DNA from: Coriobacteriaceae bacterium | Lineage (GTDB): Bacteria > Actinomycetota > Coriobacteriia > Coriobacteriales > UMGS124 | Length of the DNA: 64,000 nt | Direction: 5' to 3' | Assembly: GCA_019421015.1 (NCBI GenBank) | Contig: JAHZGC010000001.1 | Coordinates: 8,110 to 72,109, forward strand | In this document: positions 33,313 through 40,837 of the stretch, piece after piece | Position numbering within the stretch: position 1 is the stretch's first letter | Layout: each line of letters opens with the position of its first letter | Notes under the pieces: model-generated | What the model was told of the DNA's origin: nothing | Database searches by the model: none | The model's input: the letters and a program-made list of their open reading frames with translations, nothing else | Made by a program: the position numbers and the translations under genes

Positions 33313-34036
33313 GATCATGCTGATCGACGACGACGAGAGCATGCGGGTGCTGATCGAGCAGCTCATGCACCGCGCCGGATACGACTTTTGCTGCGCCGCC
33401 AACGGCCTCGACGGCCTGGACATGCTGCGCCGCGAGCGCCCCGACCTGCTCATCCTCGACGTGATGCTGCCCGACGTCAACGGCTTCGAGGTGTGCGAGA
33501 CCATCCGCGCCGAGGGCCGCAAGGTCCCCGTGATGCTGCTCACCGCCAAGGGCGACATCGTGGACAAGAGCGTGGGCTTCAAGGCCGGTGCCGACGACTA
33601 CCTGGTCAAACCCTTCCACAGCGAGGAGCTCGTGCTGCGGGTCGCCGCCCACCTGCGCCGGCGGGACCGCGCCGGCGAGGACCGTGCGGCGGCTTGCGGA
33701 GGGGCGGCGGGGACCGGGGGCCGTAGCCGCGAGGTGTTCCGCGTGGGCGACCTCGAGATCAACTTCGGCAAGTACGACGTGCGTCTGCGCGGCGAGCAGG
33801 TGCCGCTGTCCTCGCGTGAGATAGAGCTGCTCGAGCTGCTGGCCAGCGACGCGGGGAGCGTCTTTACCCGCGACCAGATCATGGAGCACGTCTGGGGCGA
33901 CCGAGACGCCGCCGACCCAAGCTCTATCACGGTGTTCGTCCGCAAGATTCGCGAGAAGATCGAGGACGACCCCTCCAAGCCGCGCTACCTGGTCACCGTG
34001 TGGCGTGTGGGCTACAAGCTGACCGACCGGATGTAG
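33305..34036 (+). CDS. OmpR-family response regulator
   Basis: A 243-residue protein. Residues 1-118 form a receiver domain with acidic Asp8-Asp10, phosphoacceptor Asp52 (ILDVMLPDVNG) and Lys in YLVKPF; residues about 145-240 form a winged helix (VPLSSREIELLELL, ITVFVRKIREKI, WRVGYKL). A low-complexity linker (RAAACGGAAGTGG) joins them. The start overlaps the kinase gene end by eight bases, indicating coupled translation as a two-component pair. Likely targets are the neighbouring reductase genes. Confidence 0.93.
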   Translation: MAKIMLIDDDESMRVLIEQLMHRAGYDFCCAANGLDGLDMLRRERPDLLILDVMLPDVNGFEVCETIRAEGRKVPVMLLTAKGDIVDKSVGFKAGADDYLVKPFHSEELVLRVAAHLRRRDRAGEDRAAACGGAAGTGGRSREVFRVGDLEINFGKYDVRLRGEQVPLSSREIELLELLASDAGSVFTRDQIMEHVWGDRDAADPSSITVFVRKIREKIEDDPSKPRYLVTVWRVGYKLTDRM

Positions 34037-34477
34037 GGCTGCTTGCGGGCGACTGTGCCGGGGCGTGCCTGCGTTTTGGTTGGGGGGTTGCCTAGTAGCG
34101 CGCCAGCCGAGGGGTGCCGGTCGGGGAAGCACGCTGGCAGGAATCGGGACTTTGCGACCCGATTTTGTCGGGCCGGAGGTCGGGCAGAGCGGCTAATGAA
34201 CCGTGTGCCTGCGGTGATACCGACGTTAAGATGGATATTATCAAAAAAGTGAGTCGCAAAGTTCGGATTCCCGCCACCCTCGATCCCGACTTGAGTCGCA
34301 AAGCTCCTATCCTGGCCAGGGCTCGGGTCGTCTGGCCGTCTAAGAAGTTGCGCCGGCATGGGTGCCATCGCTTCATGGAACGGAGCACGGCTTGTCATTT
34401 TTGAAAATCGCGTATTTGAATAACACTAAAATGGATAGAATAGTGTACTCAGAATACACGATTTTAAGGAGTCGTCC
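34037..34477. repeat. Non-coding region with inverted GTCGCAAAG motifs and DUF4143 promoter
   Basis: The arms 34140-34158 and 34253-34271 are imperfect inverted repeats ending in TTTGCGAC/GTCGCAAA. A third GTCGCAAAG copy lies at 34295. The first arm shares 16 identical bases in reverse with 6865-6880. Downstream, TAGAAT near 34434 and GTGTACTCAGAATACAC-type symmetry (about 34443-34459) form a likely promoter/operator for the ATPase at 34478. No gene was found here. Confidence 0.55.
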
Positions 34478-35848
34478 ATGCGCCGCACCATCGAACCCCT
34501 CATAGAGTCGTGGGCCCTCTCGGATTTCGAGCGACCCCTGCTGATCCGCGGTGCCAGACGTGTAGGGAAGACCTACGTTGTCGAGGAGGTGGGCAAACGC
34601 GTCGCGGGCAATTGCTTTGTAAAGCTTGACTTCCAGACGGACCTCGACCTTATAGCGCCCCTCTTTGACGGTCCGACCAATGACGTGGATGGCATCATGG
34701 CGCGGGTGGCTGAGTACAAGCGCGTGCCGCTCGAACGGAACTCGTCCTTCGTCCTGTTTGACGAAGTCCAGCTGTGCGAACGGGCCCTCAACTCTCTGAG
34801 GTTCTTCTCTGGATCGGGTTGGCGCGTGGCGGCCACGGGCAGCCAGCTCGGTGTTGCCACTAGGCGACGCAAGCTGCCGTTTCCTAGCGGCGTGCGCCAA
34901 GAAACCATGCACCCCATGACGTTCGAGGAGTTTCTCTGGGCGTTGGGAGAGGAGCAGATGGCGTTGGCGATCCGTCGGCATGCCGATAGCTGCGAGCCCT
35001 ATGCCGCCCATCGAGAGGCTTTGAGGCTGTATCGTCTCTATCAGGTTGTCGGTGGCCTGCCGGCGGCTGTGAGGGCGTTCGTGGAGACCGGTTCCATCGA
35101 CGCGGCGCGCATCCAGCAGCGCGAGGTCGACGAGACCTATACGGCTGATATGACCGACCCAGAAAACGGTATCAGCGGGGTGGCGGCTCGAAAGGTGTGG
35201 CGCAGCATACCCGTGCAGTTGCTGCGGTCCTCGACCAAAAAGTTCAAGTACTCCGAGGTCGAGCGCGGTGGCCGGCGTGCGAAACTGCTCGAACCGCTCG
35301 ATTGGCTTGCGGGTGCGGGCATCGTCTCCATAAACGAGATGACCTGCGACGCAAGGGTACCCTTGGTGCCCTACGAGGAGGACGAGGGAAGTTACTTCAA
35401 GGTATACGTCGCCGACACCGGTCTCATGTTTTACAAGTTCCCCGTGAACCCGCGCTTGTGGCTTGAGGCCGAGAACACGGGGCAGGTCGCGACATCGGCG
35501 GATTTTAGAGGGGCGCTGGCCGAGAACGCGGTGATGCAGGCACTGACCTCCAACGACCTGCAGACCTACTACTGGACGCCCCCCTCATCGTGGAGAACCA
35601 CCGGTGAGCTGGACTTTCTTCTGCAGACCGATCGTGCCGAAGTGGTTCCCGTCGAGGTTAAGTCGGCGCACAACGTGCGGGCCCGCACCCTGTCGATGTT
35701 TATGGAGAAGGTCGCGCCGCCTTATGCGGTGATCTTCTCCGAAAACGATTTTTCGCGAGGGGCGGCGGCGTCTGGCACCGAGGTGCGCTACCTGCCCCTC
35801 TACGCTGCCCATTGCGTAGGGCGGGGGTGCATGAAGGCGGCGCTTTGA
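34478..35848 (+). CDS. AAA_14/DUF4143-type ATPase
   Basis: A 456-residue protein with Walker A GARRVGKT near residue 30 and Walker B SFVLFDEVQ near 90, followed by a middle helical region and a C-terminal DUF4143 domain with the PD-(D/E)XK-like string ELDFLLQ...VVPVEVKSA near 375-400. The family is widespread in commensals, and its role is unknown; many members are highly variable and mobile. The ATG at 34478 follows TAAGGAG. A deleted copy lies at 24396-24659. The sequence is AT-richer than its neighbours, suggesting transfer. Confidence 0.85.
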   Translation: MRRTIEPLIESWALSDFERPLLIRGARRVGKTYVVEEVGKRVAGNCFVKLDFQTDLDLIAPLFDGPTNDVDGIMARVAEYKRVPLERNSSFVLFDEVQLCERALNSLRFFSGSGWRVAATGSQLGVATRRRKLPFPSGVRQETMHPMTFEEFLWALGEEQMALAIRRHADSCEPYAAHREALRLYRLYQVVGGLPAAVRAFVETGSIDAARIQQREVDETYTADMTDPENGISGVAARKVWRSIPVQLLRSSTKKFKYSEVERGGRRAKLLEPLDWLAGAGIVSINEMTCDARVPLVPYEEDEGSYFKVYVADTGLMFYKFPVNPRLWLEAENTGQVATSADFRGALAENAVMQALTSNDLQTYYWTPPSSWRTTGELDFLLQTDRAEVVPVEVKSAHNVRARTLSMFMEKVAPPYAVIFSENDFSRGAAASGTEVRYLPLYAAHCVGRGCMKAAL

Positions 35849-35873
35849 GTGCAACCGTGGAAGAGGCCAAAAC

Positions 35874-35910
35874 AGCCGAGAAGCCCCGCTGCTCGCAGGG
35901 CTTCTCGGCT
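35874..35910. terminator. Bidirectional hairpin terminator
   Basis: AGCCGAGAAGCCC (35874-35886) pairs perfectly over 13 bp with GGGCTTCTCGGCT (35898-35910). It lies between the convergent DUF4143 ATPase and DUF4430 genes. Confidence 0.8.
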
Positions 35911-35965
35911 ATACAAGTCGTGCTACGACGATTGATTGCCAGCCTTTGGAGGCCTTTGTGCCCCG

Positions 35966-36487
35966 CTACTTCTCGGCCTTGAAGCTGTAGGTCGCGCCCG
36001 GCTCGAGCTCGGTGGAGTCCACGCCGGTCGTGGCGTACTGGTCGCCCACGTAGAGGGCCCAGTAGGCGCCGTCCTTGTCGTAGTCCAGGGTCTGGCCGTT
36101 CACGGTCTTCACGTAGAGGCCGTAGTCGCCGTCGTCGCCGGCGATGACGCCCAGGTCGAGCAGGGCCTCGCCCAGGGTCTTGGCGTCGGTGTTCACGGTG
36201 GCCGTGGTCTCGTTGCCGTCGGCGTCCACCACGGTGAACGTGAACTGCGTGGCGCCCTCGCCCAGGGTCGCGCCGTCCTCGAAGGTGCCGCTGGGGGCTT
36301 GCGCCGCATCGCCTTGGCCTGCCGGTTGGTCCTGGCCCTGCGTGGCGGCGGGAGTCGAGGTGCCCGTGTTGCCCTGGTCGCCGTTCTTGCCGTCGTCGCA
36401 TCCGGTCACGCACAGCGCTGCTGCCGCAAACAGCGCGATGCAAAGGATGGACGCCAGCCTGTGCATAAAGCTGCTGGTCTTCGTCAT
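35966..36487 (-). CDS. DUF4430 lipoprotein, copy 2 (probable cobalamin-binding)
   Basis: A 173-residue protein with a lipobox ending VTGC near residue 28, a longer Gln/Ala/Gly linker than copy 1, and a DUF4430 domain apparently identical over its last 110 residues to that at 23570-24070. It is under a cobalamin riboswitch and diverges from the ECF transporter operon beginning at 36867, so it probably delivers corrinoids to that transporter. Near identity with copy 1 implies recent duplication or gene conversion. Confidence 0.87.
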   Translation of the reverse strand: MTKTSSFMHRLASILCIALFAAAALCVTGCDDGKNGDQGNTGTSTPAATQGQDQPAGQGDAAQAPSGTFEDGATLGEGATQFTFTVVDADGNETTATVNTDAKTLGEALLDLGVIAGDDGDYGLYVKTVNGQTLDYDKDGAYWALYVGDQYATTGVDSTELEPGATYSFKAEK

Positions 36488-36556
36488 CTTTGCTCCTTAT
36501 CGAGTTGTGGCCTTCTCCCCCTGGGCCGGCCCTCGCGGCCCGTGGACGGGGCGTTC

Positions 36557-36748
36557 GCTGCACGGATGTTCCGGCTTGCGTGCTCGCGGCTGTTCCCCGG
36601 CCTTCTCAGGCGCGATCGTTCGCGCCCAATGGCCTGGTCCCCGCGCCTGCGGCGGCGCGGGTAGGGGTGCCGCATGGCGTGCGCACGACACGGCGACGGG
36701 CTCGCGCGGGACTCTCACCCGCTTCCCCATGCAACGCGGGTAGTTGTA
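36557..36748 (-). promoter_or_regulatory. Cobalamin riboswitch, copy 2
   Basis: This minus-strand element is almost base-for-base the same as the riboswitch at 24140-24330, with GGGAAGCGGGTGAGAGTCCC and the GCAAGCCGGAACATCCGTGCA-type B12 box. It precedes the second DUF4430 gene. The divergent ECF genes begin 119 bases beyond its 5' end and are not directly under it. Confidence 0.85.
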
Positions 36749-36866
36749 CCACACTTTTTGGCGCGTCGTTGGCAGAAGGCGTGTGGGCGCAAGGCGTGCG
36801 GCCCGGGTGTGCTAGGATGCCCGGAATCGGGACACGCATGGCGGACGGCAGAAAGGCGGGTGGCCC

Positions 36867-37736
36867 ATGGAGCACGACGCGTTTGCCCGGTGCCACCCGG
36901 TGGTGCCGCTGGTGTACTTTGTCGCGGCGATCGTGGCCGCGGCGGTGATCCAGCACCCGGCCTACCTGCTGGCGAGCCTAGTGGCCGGTGCGGCCTACCT
37001 GCTGGTTCTGCGCGGGCGCGGCGCGTGGTCCATGCTGGCGGCCCTCGTGCCGGTGTTCGTGCTGGTCTCGGTTATAAACCCGCTGTTCAACACCCGAGGG
37101 GCCCACGTGCTGTTCGAGGTTTTTGGGCGGCCCTACACCTTTGAGGCCCTGTGCTGGGGTATGGCGGTGGCGGCGATGCTCGCGGCCATGCTGGTGTGGT
37201 TTGCCTGCTACAGCCAGGTCATGACGGCCGACAAGCTCACCTGCCTCTTTGGCAACCTGGCTCCGGCGCTCTCGCTTGCGACGGTCATGACGCTGCGCAT
37301 GGTGCCGAGCCTCGCGCGCAAGGCCCGGCAGATCTCGACGGCGCGGCGCTGCGTGGGCCGAGGCGCCTTCGAGGGTACCGGCATGCGAGAACGGGTTGGG
37401 GCGGGGGCTGACGTGCTCTCGGGCCTCGTGGACCATGCGCTCGAAGGCAGCGTGGAGATGGCCGACTCCATGGTCGCCCGGGGTTACGGGGCGGGCAGGC
37501 GCACGACGTATCGGACCTACCGCCTTACAAGGCGCGACGTTGCGCTGCTGGGGGTGCAGGCCGTCCTGGTGGCTGCGATGCTGATGGCGGGCATACCGCA
37601 GGCGCGTTTTGTGCCAAACATCGCTATCGAGCCTGTGAACTGGGGTTTTGCGGCCTACTGCCTGTTTTTGGCATTGCCGTTCGCGCTATGGATAGGGGGC
37701 GAGCTGCGGTGGCGTGCATCGATGTCGAGCATCTGA
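36867..37736 (+). CDS. ecfT: ECF transporter transmembrane T component
   Basis: A 289-residue membrane protein with five to six hydrophobic helices and the coupling motif ADSMVARGYGAG near 205-216 (the Ala-Arg-Gly motif of EcfT that docks with the ATPase). The first helices match CbiQ/EcfT (HPVVPLVYFVAAIVAAAV). It joins the ATPase to the substrate-binding S protein in vitamin uptake. The ATG at 36867 follows GAAAGGCGGG. The next gene overlaps it by 28 bases. Confidence 0.9.
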   Translation: MEHDAFARCHPVVPLVYFVAAIVAAAVIQHPAYLLASLVAGAAYLLVLRGRGAWSMLAALVPVFVLVSVINPLFNTRGAHVLFEVFGRPYTFEALCWGMAVAAMLAAMLVWFACYSQVMTADKLTCLFGNLAPALSLATVMTLRMVPSLARKARQISTARRCVGRGAFEGTGMRERVGAGADVLSGLVDHALEGSVEMADSMVARGYGAGRRTTYRTYRLTRRDVALLGVQAVLVAAMLMAGIPQARFVPNIAIEPVNWGFAAYCLFLALPFALWIGGELRWRASMSSI

Positions 37737-39565
37737 GCTTCACCTATCCCCAGGCGTCGGCACCCGCGCTCGCGGACGTGTCGCTGTCCATAGGAGGCGG
37801 CGAGTTCGTGCTGGTCTGCGGGGCCAGCGGCAGCGGTAAGACCACGCTGCTGCGCCACCTCAAGCCCGCGCTGGTACCCCATGGCGCGCGCGAGGGCCGC
37901 ATCCTGCTCGACGGCCGGCCGATCGACGATCTGTCGCCGCGGGAGCAGGCCGAGCTCGTGGCCTTTGTGGCCCAGGACCCCAACGCGCAGATCGTGTGCG
38001 ACCGCGTATGGCATGAGCTAGCCTTTGGCCTCGAGAACCTGGGCGTCGACCCCGTGCAGATGCGTTCCCGCGTGGCCGAGATGGCGAGCTACTTTGGCAT
38101 CGGCGGGTGGTTCCACCGCGAGACGTCCGAGCTGAGCGGCGGCCAGAAGCAGCTGCTCAACCTTGCCGCCGCCATGGTCGTGCGCCCGCAGGTGCTCGTG
38201 CTCGACGAGCCCACGGCCCAGCTCGACCCCATCGCCGCCGCCGACTTTGTGGCCACGGTGCGCAAGCTCAACCTCGAGCTGGGTACCACGGTGGTCATGA
38301 CCGAGCACCGCCTGGAGGAGGTCTATCCGCTGGCCGACCGGGTGGTTGTGATGGATGGCGGGGCGGTTGCGGCCAGCGGCGCCCCGCGCGAGGTGGCCCT
38401 TGAGCTACACCGGGCGGCAAGCCCCCTGGAACTTGCGCTGCCCACGGCCGCCCGCGTCTTTTTGGGGGCGGGCGGGTACGGCGGCCCGTGCCCGTTGTCG
38501 GTGCGCGGGGGACGCGTGTGGCTGGAGGGGTGGCTGGGCGACCACCCGCGCCGGGACCGTGGCGGAGAAGGCCTTGGGGTTGCGGAAGCGTCGGGTAGTG
38601 GGGAGGGCCCCACGGTCGGGAGAGATGCCCCGTCTGGGGCCGTGTCTGCGCGACCGGTCGGCGCGTTTGGGCTGCGGCCCTGCGATTCCCAGCCTGACGT
38701 CCCGCTCGCTCTGCGCCTGCGCGAGCTGTGGTTTCGCTACGAGAAGAGCGGCCCCGACGTCTTGCGCGGCGCGTCGCTCGAGGTACCGCGCGGAGCGGTC
38801 TACGCGCTCATGGGGGCCAACGGCGCCGGAAAGTCCACCCTGCTCAAGGCCGCCTGCGGCGTGTGCCGGGCCCAGCGCGGACGCGTCGAGGTGCTGGGGC
38901 GCAGCCTGCGCTCGTATCGCGGTGCCGAGCTGTTCCGGGGATGCGTGGCCATGCTGCCCCAGGACCCGGCGAGCCTGTTCGTGAAGGAGACCGTGCGCGG
39001 CGAGCTGGCCGAGATGGTGGGGGATTCGGGGGCGGTGCGCCCCTGCGAGGCCGTGCATCCCCGTGAGACCGTGCATCCCCGTGAGACCGTGCGTCCCTCG
39101 GAGCCGGATTGCCGTTCGGAGCCCGGCCGCCTGGAGGCGATGGCCGAGCTCTGCGCCGTAGAGGGGCTTCTGGAGCGCAACCCCCGTGACCTCTCGGGCG
39201 GCGAGCGCCAGCGGGTGGCCCTGGCCAAGGTGCTGCTCACCGACCCTCGGCTCGTGCTGCTCGACGAGCCCACCAAGGGCCTCGACGCCGCAGCGAAGCG
39301 CGAGTTTGCCCGGCTGCTGGGGCAGATGGCGGCCCGTGGGGTCACGGTGCTCATGGTCTCCCACGACGTCGAGTTCTGCGCGGAGCACGCTACGCGGGTC
39401 GGTATGTTCTTTGACGGGCAGGTGGTGGCCGAGGCCGGCCCGCGCGAGTTCTTCTTGGCCAACGCGTTCTACACCACGGCGGCCCGGCGCATGGGCCGCG
39501 GTCTGGTCGAGGGCGCCGTGACCGTCGAGGACCTGCTGGCGGCCTGTGGCGGGTGCAGGCGATGA
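37709..39565 (+). CDS. ecfA: ECF transporter ATPase, fused A1-A2
   Basis: About 618 residues with two ABC ATPase domains. The first has Walker A GASGSGKT near 36, signature LSGGQ near 145 and VLVLDEPTAQLD; the second has GANGAGKS near 371, LSGGERQ near 495 and VLLDEPTKGLD. The second domain carries an inserted linker with a short tandem repeat (HPRET twice, 39056-39091). The GTG at 37709 is preferred because AGGGGGC lies eight bases upstream; an ATG at 37688 is possible. It overlaps ecfT and is overlapped by the S component by four bases (ATGA), so the three are co-translated. Confidence 0.88.
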   Translation: MACIDVEHLSFTYPQASAPALADVSLSIGGGEFVLVCGASGSGKTTLLRHLKPALVPHGAREGRILLDGRPIDDLSPREQAELVAFVAQDPNAQIVCDRVWHELAFGLENLGVDPVQMRSRVAEMASYFGIGGWFHRETSELSGGQKQLLNLAAAMVVRPQVLVLDEPTAQLDPIAAADFVATVRKLNLELGTTVVMTEHRLEEVYPLADRVVVMDGGAVAASGAPREVALELHRAASPLELALPTAARVFLGAGGYGGPCPLSVRGGRVWLEGWLGDHPRRDRGGEGLGVAEASGSGEGPTVGRDAPSGAVSARPVGAFGLRPCDSQPDVPLALRLRELWFRYEKSGPDVLRGASLEVPRGAVYALMGANGAGKSTLLKAACGVCRAQRGRVEVLGRSLRSYRGAELFRGCVAMLPQDPASLFVKETVRGELAEMVGDSGAVRPCEAVHPRETVHPRETVRPSEPDCRSEPGRLEAMAELCAVEGLLERNPRDLSGGERQRVALAKVLLTDPRLVLLDEPTKGLDAAAKREFARLLGQMAARGVTVLMVSHDVEFCAEHATRVGMFFDGQVVAEAGPREFFLANAFYTTAARRMGRGLVEGAVTVEDLLAACGGCRR

Positions 39566-40311
39566 GGGCGCTTGGGAGGAAGCGCAGCCAGGCAGCCGGC
39601 GAGCATCCGGTGCGGGGGCGTGCGGCGAGAACGTTCGCCCTGCTCGCCGCCACGGCTGCCCTCGTGGCGGTGACCCTGTGGCTCGGGACCGTCTTGCCCG
39701 GCCGCTGGTACTACCTCACGGCCACGCTCGTGGTGGTCGAGTCGATGCTGCCGTTCTTTGCCCGTTTTGAGGCGCGCCGCCCCCAGGCCCGCGAGCTGGC
39801 GCTGGTGGCCACCATGGCGGCGCTGGCGGCCGCGTCGCGCGTCGCGTTTGCGCTCGTTCCCTGGGTTAAGCCCATCATGGGCGTGATCATGGTGGCGGGC
39901 GCGGCCTTCGGTGCCGAGACAGGCTTCTTGGTGGGTGCCCTTGCGGCGCTGATCAGCAACTTCTTCTTTAGCCAGGGACCGTGGACGCCGTGGCAGATGA
40001 TGGCCTACGGGGTGGCCGGCCTGCTGGCCGGCCTGGCATTTCGCGGCCGCCCCGGGTGGTGCCGCCCGGTGCCCCTGGCGCTCTTTGGGTTTGCGAGTGT
40101 CCTGCTGGTGGTGGGGCCGCTGCTCGATGCGAGCACGCTCTTCACCACGGCCTCGGTGCTCACCTGGCCCTACGTGCTGGCCGTGTTCGCCGCCGGGCTG
40201 CCTGCCAACGCGACCTTGGCCGTGGCGACCGGCGTGACGCTTTTGCTGGTGGGAAGGCCGCTTCTGGCCAAGCTCGAGAGGCTGCGGGTGAAGTACGGGT
40301 TGCTGGAGTAG
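39562..40311 (+). CDS. ECF transporter substrate-binding S component (CbrT-like)
   Basis: A 249-residue membrane protein with about six helices and the segment SNFFFSQGPWTPWQMMAYG near residue 135, typical of the CbrT-type S components that bind cobalamin. Context agrees, since the operon diverges from a cobalamin-riboswitch DUF4430 gene. The ATG at 39562 overlaps the ATPase stop as ATGA. Cobalamin specificity is inference from family and context. Confidence 0.8.
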   Translation: MRALGRKRSQAAGEHPVRGRAARTFALLAATAALVAVTLWLGTVLPGRWYYLTATLVVVESMLPFFARFEARRPQARELALVATMAALAAASRVAFALVPWVKPIMGVIMVAGAAFGAETGFLVGALAALISNFFFSQGPWTPWQMMAYGVAGLLAGLAFRGRPGWCRPVPLALFGFASVLLVVGPLLDASTLFTTASVLTWPYVLAVFAAGLPANATLAVATGVTLLLVGRPLLAKLERLRVKYGLLE

Positions 40312-40584
40312 GGGCGACTACGCCATTTGCACGAAGACGACTCTCTGCTGGCAAAAAGTGACGGTTGTGAATGATGTTCGAATTTGATATATCTTACGAG
40401 GACTGGGCTTTCCTGGGCCTTTTCTGGCTAGAAGCGCTTTGAGCCGACGGCTGGCGGGTTTGGACCGGGTTGTTTTGGACAGATTGCCGTTGTTGCTTGT
40501 TCACGGTCGTCATTTTTTGCCACGACGGGGGGTCTGGAGGGTAAATTGGGTTCAAGAAGTAAAATTTACGTATAAGAATGATAC

Positions 40585-40774
40585 ATAAGTTTCCTAAGAA
40601 GCGTTGCCGTCCTTTGCCTGCGGTTTTTAACCGCCTTGCAAGCGGGCTTCCTCCCTTACAGCTGGTAGTGCTTCCAGGGGTTGTCCTCCGATTCGGCCGC
40701 CTCATGGGCACTTGCGATAAAGATTCCATAGCGCCGCCAATCCAGTTTTCAAGTGCTGGGTTGGCGGCTTTTTT
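40585..40774 (+). ncRNA. Candidate structured RNA ending in a strong terminator
   Basis: Within a 526-base gap with no supported gene, a TATAAG/GATACA -10-like segment lies near 40572-40583. It is followed by hairpins (GCGGTTTTTAACCGC near 40619; CTGG-CCAG near 40662) and a terminator stem of 13 bp (40733-40745 with 40756-40768, one wobble) and six T residues. No open frame with a ribosome site fits. It matches no RNA class I recognise; a 3' end of a longer leader is another possibility. Confidence 0.4.
40733..40774 (+). terminator. Rho-independent terminator
   Basis: GCCGCCAATCCAG (40733-40745) pairs with CTGGGTTGGCGGC (40756-40768), followed by TTTTTT. The nearest + strand gene (ECF S component) ends 420 bases upstream, so another transcript probably starts in between. 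Confidence 0.85.
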
Positions 40775-40837
40775 GCCGGTAAAATAGGGCGCGCTTCTTG
40801 GGTTTGGCCATCTCGGGGCAATGTCCTGACGCGCTTC

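Noticed and set aside
40394..40510. A 39-codon Gln/Ser-rich minus-strand frame (MTTVNKQQRQSVQNN)
   Set aside because: No ribosome site precedes it and no family is recognised; composition alone is insufficient.
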